Positions 1 to 11,780 of a stretch of 64,000 nucleotides of DNA are shown piece after piece. Below the pieces are notes generated by a model. The model had not been told where the DNA came from. It did no database searches and saw nothing but the letters and a program-made list of their open reading frames with translations. Numbering within the stretch: position 1 is the first letter of the stretch; every line of letters begins with the position of its first letter. Origin of the DNA: Bombus terrestris (lineage: Eukaryota; Arthropoda; Insecta; Hymenoptera; Apidae); NCBI RefSeq assembly GCF_910591885.1, contig NC_063285.1:10139395-10203394 (forward strand). Reading direction: 5' to 3'. A program made the position numbers and the translations under genes.

Positions 1-616
1 CCACCACCATCTCGCCTCCCCGAGCTCTTCCATTTAAATTTCATAAACGAATAACGAGGAAATTACGAGAGGCGGCGGCTCCGCTATCTCTCTCCCTTGA
101 TCTTTGCCAGCGAACGTTGCGCGAAGCTTCGACGAGGGATTCTCGCAGCCGAGGAAGGCAACCAGAGCGTAGAATAGAACGGACGAGCAAAGAAACGTGG
201 CACGTGGGGGTTGGAAGGAGCACGTTGGTCACCGGCAGAGTGGCCAGAGAAAACCGATGAAATATAGGAAATATACCGGGTGGCAAGAGAAAGATACGGG
301 GGCGGACGCGATAGCTGGGTCGTGGAAGCGCGGAGGGTGAAGAGACGAAGGCGGTATCAGCGTGATGGTATCGTGCAAGTAGCGTCGGTAGCAGAGCGGC
401 GCTGGTAGCGTCCGCCAGGCTTGGGCGCCAGTTTCTATCTGACAGGGTATTTTTGTGGCAGCCTGACTACCACCGTTTCCCGACCCCCCTTCGGCGTCTC
501 CATCTCTCATTCCCTCTCGTTTCCTCTCTCTCTCTCTTCTCGCATCCCTTTCGTATCTTCTCCAGTGGCTGCCGCCCGGCCTCCCCTCGTTCCTTATTAT
601 CCTGCCGGTTTTCGCG
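1..616. other. Noncoding, CpG-rich block without a gene
   Basis: No supported gene. The plus strand becomes strongly pyrimidine-rich from about 470 to 600, with runs of TCTC and CCTC. Open frames here overlap in all directions and encode low-complexity Arg/Ser/Pro-rich peptides, as expected by chance in GC-rich DNA. It could be the upstream side of a promoter, given the CRE and CCAAT motifs just after it, but no transcript boundary can be seen. Confidence 0.6.
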
Positions 617-643
617 TGACGTCAGCGGCCGACGTCGACCAAT
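617..643. promoter_or_regulatory. CRE palindrome plus CCAAT box
   Basis: A perfect cAMP-response element TGACGTCA lies at 617-624. It is followed 14 bp later by CCAAT at 639-643. The surrounding DNA is CpG-dense and free of repeats. CRE (CREB/ATF family) and CCAAT (NF-Y) sites are often paired in proximal promoters, so this could mark a promoter. No TATA box or clear initiator can be assigned, and such short motifs also occur by chance. Confidence 0.35.
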
Positions 644-793
644 CGCAGCGCCGACTGAATTATGGAGCGAGACGGAGAACGAGAACGAGCAGGGTGCGAC
701 GCGGACGGCCGAGGGTTGGACGTGGGTGGCAAAGGGGAGTCTGATGCAGGCCGGATTACGCCAGCCTGGACTCTGGACAACGAGCAACCGTCG

Positions 794-832
794 ATGACGA
801 CGACAACGACGACGATGACGCCGACGACGACG
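794..832. repeat. Imperfect GAC/ACG trinucleotide tract
   Basis: A run of GAY and GAC triplets of about 39 bp, interrupted by AAC and GCC. One frame would read as a poly-Asp stretch, but that frame has a stop shortly upstream and no start codon. I read it as a simple repeat rather than an acidic protein domain. Confidence 0.7.
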
Positions 833-2269
833 TACAAGATCCTCCGTTATTTTCTTCGTCGCAGCGCGCTGTCTTCCACCCCCTCGCGCTCCCACAATAC
901 ACGCGCGCATATGTAGAAAAATAGATCGTCGATCGATCGCGTGCTCTCGCGCCAGAGGAAGAAGAAGGCGGAGGAATCTATTTTGGTATTAAAATGGGCA
1001 CGGGGAAAGACACGCGTGGTGTCGGCACGCGGGATGTGCCACAATCACCTTTCACCGGCACTGCTTTCACCGTAGCCACGAGGGAGAAAGAGAGCAGCCC
1101 GCTGAGAGCGGAACAGAGAGAGAAAAAGAGCGAGAGAGATACAGCTGGTAGTTACGTGTGTACGGAATCGGTCGAAAGTCGGTCCGCGAAAGGCAGCGCG
1201 CGTGCAGACCGCGAGAAACGAACGTGATCACCTTTTTTCCTTCGTTCTTTTTTTTTCTCCCCTTGCTGCACACCCTCCGTACCGATCCTTTGCCTCGCGT
1301 GGGAGAACTAGGCGTTTCTTGCCTCTTTAATACTCGGCCGTGTGCGTACACGACACGAAAAACGTTCTCTCTCTTTCGTTCTTCCGCAATGGGAAATATC
1401 CTGTTCCGGTGCAGGACGAGCCGCTCGTTCGTCTGGCGCATCACCGCGCGTCTGATTAAGTTTCGCGACTTTCCCTTCGTTTTTCGCCTGTCTGTATAGC
1501 CCGCGCTGATCTTCGATTCGGAAATTCGTATCCGACGTAATCCGTCTCGCGTGTACGTCACCACAGCCGAGCGTTTCTCTCGATCGGTCCGGTAAATCGA
1601 TTTTCCCCGTTTCGTACTGGCATTGCCGTGTTGCTCGTCTCGTGCGATCTGCTTTACGCGCGCTATAAATACCAGCTGCGTAACGCGATGAAATTTCCGT
1701 GGAAATTTCCCTATCGATTTTGCCGCGCGTAAAATCCTCCGGTTTACGCGAATATTTGAAAGCGAGTAGCGGCGTTCTGCGACTCGTTCCTCCGACCGAA
1801 TTACAGTGGAACACTGGCGCGGTCGCGTTGATTATCCCCGGCTCGGGGCGAAATTAAACCGCGCGAAAACCAGTACGAACTGCTTCGACGATAAATTTCC
1901 CTCTCGTCGAATAACTAATTAAAGTGCCTTTAATCATGTAATTTAAGTACGGCGCAACGCGCGCCGCGACCACGCGTCGTCACAGCTACGTCTCTTCTTC
2001 TTGCTGGGAGCGCTGCGACCCACGGTTTTCCAGTTTTCGACCGACCGGTCGTTCCCGACAGAGACGGGCAAAAAACCAGAGGCGAAGCGACGGAGACGGC
2101 GATATAGATAGAAATTGAAGCGGCAGTGCAGGGGAGTGGGAAGACAGAAGGCGCGAGAGAGCCGAGCAGAACGGAGCTAGCGTGCTTGCAAGCGTAACCC
2201 GGTCAGAGCGAGGCGGAGCGTTGTCTAAAGCAGGACGAACAACTCCCAGTACCATCACCGTATCTGTCC
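833..2269. other. Noncoding stretch with a GA-rich patch
   Basis: No gene is supported. The plus strand is rich in GAGAG from about 1080 to 1140, which is the kind of sequence bound by insect GAGA factor. A TATAAATA sequence at 1674-1681 has no TCAGT initiator at the expected downstream distance. Another purine-rich patch lies at about 2100-2170. Open frames are chance overlaps. Confidence 0.55.
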
Positions 2270-2790
2270 GTGTATACATGTTTTGCTATAGCGTTCTGCC
2301 GGTATTGGTGAAACTTGGCTGCGCCACCGTACACGCTTTATCGCGATCGCGATCTCGCACATACGCGCAGCTCGCTCGTGGTCGTGAGCTTTTTCGTCTC
2401 GGTGTGCCTACAAAAACTTGCCTGTACACGTAGGCACGCGTACACGTGTAAGCGTGTACACGAAGGGAGCAGCGCGTCTATAGTTAGATGGGATTTCGCA
2501 GCGAGGCTGTGCGCGTCAGGCACACGCGAATGCCTCTGCACGTACACGCGAGAAATACGGGGTTAACGTACACGGCCGTGTATCCCACACGAACGCACCG
2601 CGGCGTAGTCGAGCGTGTGCTTGAAAGCGCCGTTGCTAGTGTGCGCGAGCGTGCGTGTGAGTCGGTTTGAATTCGACAGGGGATGGGTGGAATTCGCGTA
2701 AAACGCCAGCGCACCGACATACATCCACACACACACACACACACATGTAAACTATAGGATATGGTACACGAACGAACACGGTTGGAAGGT
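2270..2790. repeat. Cluster of GTACAC / ACGTGTACAC-type motifs
   Basis: GTACAC, CGTACACG or close variants recur many times in about 500 bp, for example near 2327, 2430, 2449, 2456, 2540, 2568 and 2795. They are irregularly spaced, so this is a motif-dense, partly palindromic low-complexity region rather than a tandem repeat. Similar clusters occur near 27.9-28.4 kb and 31.9 kb in this window. Function is unknown. It could be CpG-rich simple-sequence decay or a set of binding sites. Confidence 0.5.
2726..2745. repeat. (CA)n microsatellite
   Basis: About ten uninterrupted CA dinucleotides. A simple repeat inside the GTACAC-rich cluster. Confidence 0.95.
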
Positions 2791-5023
2791 TCTACGTACA
2801 CGTAGAGGGTTGGGAAGGGAACCGAAGGGTGGGCGAAGTAGAACCGAGCCGAAGTGGAACGAGGGGAAACGGAAGGAGGTGGAGGAGGAACGAGGGGAAG
2901 TAGAACCGGGGATGGCGGGGGTGGGTCGGATGAGAGGCAACGCGACCCCCGTAGTGGGGGCTGCGGCGCGCTACTGGGTGGTGGTTGACGACGAACGAAC
3001 GAACACCGATGACTTATTAGCAGAGTGCAAGTTGGCCGCGTGTTTGTGAACTTTCGAATAAATGTACGTACGCGCTGCAGCCACCGCTGCCTCTCTGCGC
3101 ACCAACGATAGAGAAAGAAGAAGGGGATGATGGTTGGCGCTGGTGGCGCTGCTATTCTCCCTCGTTTTTTTCCACCCTGTCCTTTCCCCTCTTTCGCCGT
3201 CTCCCTCCCACGTGGCCGTCAGGGGACCACCAGGAGAAAACTCCGACGATCACGCGCTTCGCTGCGTTTTTTTCCTTTCCTTTCTGCCTTCCTCTTTTCC
3301 TCCCCCTTTTCTAACCCCCTGCTTCTTCCCTTCCTTTTTTTTTTCCTCTTTTCTTCCTTCTATCCGCCGGTATCGCCGCTGGTGTCCCTGTGTTCGTTTA
3401 CAGACGAAATTCTATGTATATTTTATACGCACGTACACCCGATCAACCCCTTTCGTGTATGGCGTGTACGTTTGTTCGGCCAGATGTGAGAATTGTTATT
3501 AATACCACGCTCGCTTTTCGTACAATGCGCCACGCTTCCCTGTGCCTCGCACACGTATCCTCCTCGCGACTCTGCTCGTCCGGGGCCATTGATCAAGTTT
3601 GTCTCGCCGAATGTACACCGAGTTATTCGCCGTCTTTTTTCCCATCCCTTTCCACCCTGTCTCTGTCCGCTCCCCCGTGTCCTCCGCTTTTTCCTTCCTT
3701 TTTTCCTACAGCTACGTGCTCATCCCCGATCGGATCGGCCGCGAGATTAGCGGCAAGCCGAGAGAACCGTTTCGTTTTGTGCCGCTGCAACGATGAACGG
3801 GGTGAGAAGCGGCTATGATTTCTCGCGGTTTTCATGGGCCCCCGTATCCGCGTCCTCCCTTTTCCCCTGCTTTTATCTCGATACGCCACGGACCAACCGC
3901 GGCCGCGATTCCGTCCAATCGTACGAGATGGATGCTATTTTCGCACACGCAACGTGTCTTCCTGCTTCGTCACGCTCGGCGAAGCGACCACCACCAACGA
4001 CGCCGATGTTCGTACGCGTTGATCAGCGCTCGATAACGATCTGTCGCGCGGTGAGAAACAGTCGGCGATTTGTTTTCCTTTTTCAAAAAGCAGCGCGTTA
4101 TTTCCGCGGCCGGATCTCATCCATGGGGTAGGTTGTGTCGTGCGCGAGGTTATCGCGCAAACTTCGATCTCCTCTGGTATTTAGCAAGGCTGGCGAATGT
4201 TCTCGATTATGCGAGCAACGCCGTCGGCAACCATTTGAAAAATGTTTTTAGGAGGAGTATTTTTGAAAATCACGCTGCGCGAAATTTTTCCTTCCAGAGA
4301 ATGGTGGATTACTTGTACGCAGGCTGGCTGCGAAGTTTGTTCGATGTTATCAATGCCTGGGAAATTTCCTTTATTTTCTGAAGAACAAAGGGGACCGCCT
4401 TTGAAAGGGTAGATTGGTCCGAAATGATTCTACGAGACGATCGATCTTCGTAGATGCGATCAAACGTTCGATCGTAGTTCGTTTCTAAGATTTGCTTCTT
4501 TTTTTTTTCAATTCTTTTTCCGCAAAATCTGAAGACAGAGGTAAAGTCCTGCACTTTATTCTAATCGGTGGCTAAGAAAACTTGCACAGAATTCGATTTT
4601 GGACGAGGAAAGTCGTGGAAAGGACCGTTTCCGAAAATAATGGCACGCAGGCGAGCGACAAAACGTTGCGCAAATAAGATTCCTCTATTGCACGAAGATC
4701 GCTCTCGATTTAGAAAGTAGATCGCGCCAGACGATCGATAAATCGTCGCTCGACTTGTCCGTAGGCGTCGATTAAACGTAAAATTCCACTTGGTATCGCG
4801 AAACTTTCTTTCTGCAAGAGAAAGAACGCTATCAGCCGCGATTTGGAAGAAAGCGCCAGCTCTGGAAAAGTCTATGGTCGAAAGGGTAGATGGGTCTAAA
4901 GCAAAGACGCTTAAAGGGGAGGCTCCGGTTTCCAGGCGGCGAGAGAATTTGGTCAACGATTGTTCCGGCGGCGCGTCTCTCGGCTGATCTGCAAGGACAG
5001 GGACACCGTGGGGTGGGTGAGTC
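2791..5023. other. Noncoding stretch with purine and pyrimidine tracts
   Basis: No gene is supported. The plus strand is purine-rich from about 2800 to 2930 (GGAGG and GAAGG runs). It is strongly pyrimidine-rich from about 3160 to 3370 and again at 3630-3710. These tracts create long but meaningless open frames rich in Phe, Pro, Ser and Arg. From about 4150 onward composition becomes more AT-rich and featureless. Confidence 0.55.
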
Positions 5024-5034
5024 GGGGATTCCCC
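5024..5034. promoter_or_regulatory. Perfect kappa-B palindrome
   Basis: GGGGATTCCCC is an exact palindromic match to the Rel/NF-kappaB consensus used in insects by Dorsal, Dif and Relish. It lies in a GC-rich patch (about 4990-5130). That patch also contains GGGGTGGG and a CACGTGG sequence. One isolated 11-mer is weak evidence for a working enhancer. Confidence 0.3.
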
Positions 5035-6907
5035 GGCCTACGATTAGGAAACTTTGCCGGCACTCCGTGGACTTTGGCAAGTGGCGCGCGCGGTGGGTTG
5101 GGGCGTGGCGCCACGTGGAAACCGTAAACAGCGTGTCCGGACGCGTGCATGGAAGCAAATGGTGGTGAGTGGCCGATGAAAACGATTGGGAAACTGGCTG
5201 GTTTTTCGTCGTTCTGGCAAACGATCGGTCGCAGGAGGAACGGCGTCGCCCAGTCAGCTACGACCTTCGACATTTCGTAGATTCGCTCGAGCACCCTCCG
5301 TCGATCGATACGCCGCTTCTATTTCGACTTTCGCGTATTTTCAGCACGGCGATTTTATTGAAAGTCGCGCCACGGGTCTGATCGGTCGCTCTTTCCTCTC
5401 GCCGGTGCCGCTGCGATGTAACGATTTATGGTGGGCCGTCGATACCTCATTGGTTATACCTTGAATGGACCGTTGATTAATGGAGGCTCTCCAGGTTCCC
5501 TGGGAATTAACAATGCGACTCGTATCTCGTCGTGGGAGGCTAAAATTAATTCCACGTATTATTAGCCCTTTCACCCTTTTGTTGTCCTACTCTTCTCACC
5601 TTACGTAACCCGACATTGCTGTCGAAGGAAATGCTGGCCTTCCAAGGTGACGCTATTAATACCTCGCCCTCACTGCCATTCCATGTTTATCGCGTTTAAT
5701 CATTGCCCAAGGCAGAAAAGAAATATCGATTGCACGGAGAAGAAATATTTTCGGAAAATTCGTCCTTTCGAAGAATTTCCCGTGACTTGTCGCACCGGGC
5801 AATTAAATAGCTGAAATTTCCTATAAAATTTCCTAGTAAATAACGTGAGACGCTAACGAATGAACATCGGATTTAAGTTAATCGAGAATTTTCTTTTTGA
5901 CGTAATCCAGTTTCGTTGCTTCGCTAAAACGTCGTTCGATTTGTCTCTTCACCGGTATTTCTGTTGACTGTACGATGATCTCCAGATCTACGGAAGTAAA
6001 AATCAGAACTCCTTTGCCTATCAATAGCAGGTTGATAAACTATCATCTGGGAATTATTTTAGATCGAACTAGATAATATGAGGCCACGAAATTGGCATCG
6101 TTTTTTACGGCTCGTAAACAAGCGACGAAGGTAAAAATAGACGGAATGTAGCCTAAGCAGGGAACTGTTATCGTCGAAACTAATTGGAAAGTATCGATAA
6201 ACAAGCGTTAAAAATAGCGAACCATCGAAATACGCGGATAGGAAAAAGAGAACGTTTCCGACGTATCGCGTGGAACTCGACGAGTTCGGTTCGAAGTTTA
6301 TCAAACGCACGAACGCCAGAGCATTTGAAATACTCGCGCGAATGTAAGGAAAACGCGCGCTAGCGTACGTACGCGAAGAGAATGGCACGAGGAGGCTGGT
6401 ATACTGCGATGCATTTTAAATGAGACTAAAAGCGATTCGTCCGCTCGCGCGCACCTTTCGTATATATCGATTACCGAAATGCGCGATTCGAGAAGCGCGC
6501 CAACAAGATGCGTTTCTTTCGCCAGTGTATTATGTTTTTCCTTGCGCGTAAAATCCGCCGTTCCAAGGTATTCGTCAGCGTGGAAACGTGCTTCTACTTT
6601 GGCGTATTTTTATAGGAAACTTATTACCGGGCTGCGGATTTTTGCGCAATTTGATGTTTTCATTAACGCGAGTGGAAAGCAGCGAGACCGCGTAAAGATT
6701 TATTTTACTAGCCCAGTTTGAATATTTCTTATATTTCCACACGTTGCGCGCGCTTTTTCTGCATTGCCGCGCCTTCAGATTTTATGTAAATGAGCAGAAA
6801 TATGCAGTCCGTTTGTTACAGGCGAATTCGACGGTAACCGACTTTCTGACAAACATCTCCTCGCCTTTTTAAATCGTCGATTCGCTTTCGCAATTCTAGA
6901 CATCTTC
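5035..6907. other. Noncoding stretch without recognisable features
   Basis: No gene, clear repeat or RNA gene is seen. A subregion at about 5560-5710 has several possible transcription-factor-like words (a Sox-like TTTGTTGTCC, and CCAAGGTGACG resembling a nuclear-receptor half site). It could be regulatory, but nothing in the sequence proves it. Confidence 0.5.
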
Positions 6908-8757
6908 CCGTACGATATAATCGAAATTAGATTGAATTAGGACGCCTAATATTACAATATGATATAATACAAAATAATTGCACGATCCTTATCAACTACA
7001 GGATTGTTTAAATTATCTTCTTGTCATTTTGTTTTCAAGACTTTGAAAAATTTGATAGCACACGATATAATCGAAATTAGATAGAATTAGGACGCCTAAT
7101 ATTACAATATGATATAATATAAAATAATTGCACAATCGTTAGGAATGTGTAAATTATATTCTTGTCACTTTGTTCTTAAGGCTTTGAAGAATTTGATAGC
7201 ACACGATATAATCGAAATTAGACAGAATTAGGACGCCTAATATTACAATATGATACAATATAAAATAATTGCACGATCCTTATCAACTACAGGATTGTTT
7301 AAATTATCTTCTTGCCACTTTGTTCTTAAGACTTTGAAGAATTTGATAGCACACGATATAGTTAAAATTAGACAGAATTAGGACGCCTAATATTACAATA
7401 TGATATAATATAAAATAATTGCACGATCCTTATCAACTATAGGATTGTTTAAATTATCTTCTTGCCACTTTGTTCTTAAGACTTTGAAGGATTTAATAAG
7501 ACACGATATAATCGAAATTAGACAGAATTAGGACGCCTAATATTACAATATGATACAATATAAAGTAATTGCACGATCCTTATCAACTATAGGATTGTTT
7601 AAATTATCTTCTTGCCACTTTGTTCTTAAGACTTTGAAGAATTTGATAGCACACGATATAATCGAAATTAGACAGAATTAGGACGCCTAATATTACAATA
7701 TGATATAATATAAAATAATTGCACGATCCTTATCAACTATAGGATTGTTTAAATTATCTTCTTGTCATTTTGTTTTCAAGACTTTGAAAAATTTGATAGC
7801 ACACGATATAATCGAAATTAGACAGAATTAGGACGTCTAATATTACAATATGATATAATATAAAATAATTGCACAATCGTTAGGGTTGTTTAAATTATAT
7901 TCTTGCCACTTTGTTCTTAGGGCTTAAAGAATTTGATAGCACACGATATAATCGAAATTAGACAGAATTAGGACGCCCAATATTACAATATGATATAATA
8001 TAAAATAATTGCACGATCCTTATCAACTACAGGATTGTTTAAATTATCTTCTTGCCACTTTGTTTTTAAGACTTTGAAGGATTTAATAAGACACGATATA
8101 ATCGAAATTAGACAGAATTAGGACGCCCAATATTACAATATGATATAATATAAAATAATTGCACGATCCTTATCAACTATAGAATTGTTTAAATTATCTT
8201 CTTGCCACTTTGTTCTTAAGACTTTGAAGAATTGGATAGCACACGATATAATCGAAATTAGACAGAATTAGGACGCCTAATATTACAATATGATATAATA
8301 TAAAATAATTGCACGATCCTTATTAAATATACAATTGTTTAAATTATCTGGTTACCATTTTGTTCTTAAGGCTTTGAAGAATTTGATAGCACACGATATA
8401 GTCAAAATTAAACAGAATTAGGACGTCTAATATTACAATATGATATAATATAAAATAATTGCACGATCCTTATCAAATATACAATTGTTTAAATTATCTG
8501 CCTGTCACTTTGTTTTTAAAGCTTTAAAAAATTTGATAGCACACGATATAGTTGAAATTAGACAGAATTAGGACGCCTAATATTACAATATGATATAATA
8601 TAAAATAATTGCACGATCCTTATCAAATATACAATTGTTTAAATTATCTGCCTGTCACTTTGTTTTTAAAGCTTTAAACAATTTGATAGCACACGATATA
8701 GTCGAAATTAGACAGAATTAGGAAGCCTAATATAACAATACGATACAATATAAAATA
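6908..8757. repeat. 150-bp AT-rich tandem satellite, about 12.4 units
   Basis: The word GATATAATYRAAATTA marks the same point of each unit, at 6914, 7064, 7205, 7355, 7505, 7655, 7805, 7945, 8095, 8245, 8395, 8545 and 8695. Unit length is 150 bp except for two shorter units of 141 and 140 bp (starting 7064 and 7805). Both short units have lost the same patch after GCACAATCGTTAGG. Units are roughly 90% or more alike by eye, and the last is partial. No open frame crosses the array. The unit length, AT richness and homogenisation are those of a satellite or large minisatellite. Whether it is confined here or belongs to a genome-wide family cannot be told from this window. Confidence 0.95.
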
Positions 8758-11110
8758 TAAAAATGTAGACTCGTTTAAACGTATCTGCTTGCCACGGAGA
8801 AATCGCTTTCGACGTATCTTCTCGTTGCTCGTCATTAGTCTACGAATTTGTATTTGCGTTCACGGGAAATTGGGAATACCTATAACACACAAACATACCT
8901 GCTATACAAAGTACGCTTATGCACATTCATGTCTCTACGAATGAGTTAATTAAAAAAACCAGATTTTACCAAACTACCGCCCTATCACAGGTATTTCAAC
9001 GTCCGCTACATCTTAGACGCTCTACGAAGGATAAAATTGTACGAAATATATGACGTATAAGTATAAAAAGAGCCGATACATTAGCATACGAAGTACAAAG
9101 CATGCAGCGTACAGTACTCGTTAAAACGTTCGTAACAAAACGACGATCGTCTGTACAGATTTGGTTATCTGAATTCCTAAAAATATGAATTTACGAGCGC
9201 TACTTAACACAGCTGCCGCGATATATCGTTCTCGTTGCACGGTTCAGTTTTTCCTACGACATCTCGGTTAATCGTGACAGCCTCATAGACACGCACAGTT
9301 CTCTCGCGTTCCCTTCAAACGCCGCTTATAACGTGGTCTTTGCGAATGAACCTTTGCGTTGAATCGGCCAGACATTTATAAGGTCGTTTCTCCATTTACC
9401 GTTTTACTGCGTGCATTGTTTTTGGCATGGAGACGCCGAGCATTCGCAATTCACCACCCCTATAATTCTGACCGCCGGTCATTCGGCTAACCCGTTTCCC
9501 ATTCCGATGTCCGGCCGATGTCCATGCACCCCATTCTCCGCTCACCCTACACTCTCACCACCGTAAGCACTTTCTACCCCGACCGATCGCCAGTGAACCA
9601 CGTGTTCATACACTGATTTCGGTGCAAGGGGCATGCGGTAATTTAGATTTCCTCTTTCCGTACTGCGAAACCGCGCGAGAACTCGACATTCGCGTGTTTC
9701 AGGTTTGATGGAAAATCGATGGGAAATCTCGGTGAAAAGTTTTCACGTACGACAAATTTCTGTTTGCCATCCTCTTGAAATAAAAACAAAATAGCAATGA
9801 AATAATCGCAACGCAAGGGTAATTATAGCGATAATATTTTATATCTTGCGATACGAGCTGCCTGCAAGACGCATCGATCAATTTGATAGGTAGAGAAGCG
9901 CAAATACCGTTTCTTCGATCTACCTAATTATTTTCTGCTGTTTGTGTCATGTTTCCGTGATGGAGGTAACTCGTTCGTCTCTTCGGAATCCGACGTTAAT
10001 CGGTGAATGATGCGACGAGATGAAGAAATCAACGAACAGGTTCGATAGAACAAAGTTGCCCTGAAAACTACCACGCGGTGCATCGTCAGCGAGCAAACGG
10101 ACGACGAAGAGAAGAAAACGAAAGAGACTGGCAGCGATTCGAAGATAACGGGGAATTTTGGACAGCAGGAAGACGCGCGTCCGATCATTTTTTCGAATTC
10201 ACGCGATCGTTCACGGGCGGAATGCATTTAATTAAAACGCACTAGAAACTAATACCGGCACTCTGGGTAAAGTTTGTTTCGAATTTAATTAGGTTTATGT
10301 AGGGGGGTGGTATAGATACAATCAGCCGTAACGTTTCGTCGTCGGATCCCCGGCGCATCCGGCGCGACTATTGATCACGTCTAACTCATAAAAGTGAATT
10401 CCGCGAGATTGTGCATAATTTGAAAACGCGGTCTTGTTATTTTCACGTGCAACAATATTCCGCGCTGGTGTGCGCCGGTCGAGAGATCCGCGCGCTCTTG
10501 CCGCTCGATCGATACCTAAATTTATTATGCCCCACTTGCCGCCGTGCAGCCGTGCTATGTTACCGCCATTACCTGTTTTGACTTTGTGCCATTCAAAATT
10601 TCACCGTAATGAAACATTTGATTTGCCCTAAAATTCGACGCCATTCGGTTGTTCGTTAATTCTTTGCGAAATAATAATACGTCTGCCTGGTCTCTTCAAT
10701 TTCTCGCTTCTTTCTCTCGCTTTTATTTCATCGTTGTTTCATCGAACGTGATAGCAGATATCTGGAAATTCTATGGCGAGAAATTTGATATTGCGAACGT
10801 GTTTGTCGCGCGTATATTTCGCGCGTCTCTGTTTACCAGCGGCTCGATTATCACTCACCCGCTAAGTAAAATCAAGCAACGAGATTTAAGGACGTCGCAG
10901 GATATTTGCTCGTTGCTGGAGGACAGTGTACAATTTTCTCGTTGAGAATGCGAACTTGGTATTGTCATCTGTCGGTATTCCAAGCTACCATCCCTTCGCT
11001 TTCACCATTAATTAAGACGTAACGTTCGCTTCTGTCACGACACGTTCGCGCAACCTGAAACGATACAACCAGTTTTTAAAGACCAGTCGATTCATAGTTG
11101 GAAACGATCG
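8758..11110. other. Noncoding stretch without recognisable features
   Basis: No gene is supported. The short open frames, such as those on the minus strand at about 9.7 and 10.0 kb, have no recognisable domain or splice context. Composition is moderately AT-rich, with scattered TTAATTA words near 10.2 kb. Confidence 0.55.
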
Positions 11111-11410
11111 TGCGGCTAAAGAGAAGAATCGCGGTAGAAGAGCAAACGATGTGGAACGCGTCCTCGGAAGAGATGAGGATCTCGCGTAGAGTCTTAGAAT
11201 TTAAGCGGAGGAAAAAAGGGAAACGCGCAACAGTTAGCTTCTCGACGAACATTTAAGAATTCTTGGGCCGCATCAAGGCCGGTGATACGCGCGGAGTGGT
11301 CTTCTCGCGGCTGAAGAACAATGCAATTAGCAAAGCGGCTAAGCAGCGAGACATGCGAAGATTCCACGGCAAGTCATTTCGCCGCGACCAATCTGAACCA
11401 GTGTATGTCC

Positions 11411-11780
11411 GTCTTTTTATTAATTCCAAACTAAAAAATTCTACTTGTCACTGAGAGCAAAGTGATGGCGAAGAAAGATGAGGATGACTCGCGTATCAGA
11501 ATTTCCATCGCCGTTCGAGCAGCGAGTGAGAAACGCCCGACGCGATCGATTGAAACGAACCCGATCAGATTTGATCAAATCAAACTAGACTTCTTTTATT
11601 AATTGCAAAATAAATTCTACCGTGCAATGGAAGCTAGTACGGCCAATGGAAATTAAGCAGAGGGAAATCAGCGGTCTTGGACCATTCTCTTTGCCATATT
11701 CGTTCGAGCAGCGCTGTCTAAGATAGGCAAATTTTCTTTATTAATAAATTGTCTTTATTAATCGAAAAACAAACTCTACC
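11411..11780. repeat. Three diverged direct repeats, about 160-180 bp apart
   Basis: A related block of the form CTTTTATTAATTNCAAAATAAA followed by TTCTACC recurs at 11411-11445, 11590-11621 and 11751-11780. A second shared word, CGTTCGAGCAGCG, lies at 11512-11524 and 11701-11713, 189 bp apart. A GAGATGAGGAT-like word before 11.2 kb also reappears near 11.47 kb. The pattern is an old tandem duplication with about three units, now diverged. No coding frame is maintained across units. Confidence 0.6.

Noticed and set aside
741..918. Poly-Asp reading of the GAC-rich tract
   Set aside because: No start codon; an in-frame stop lies just upstream, and the tract is a simple repeat.
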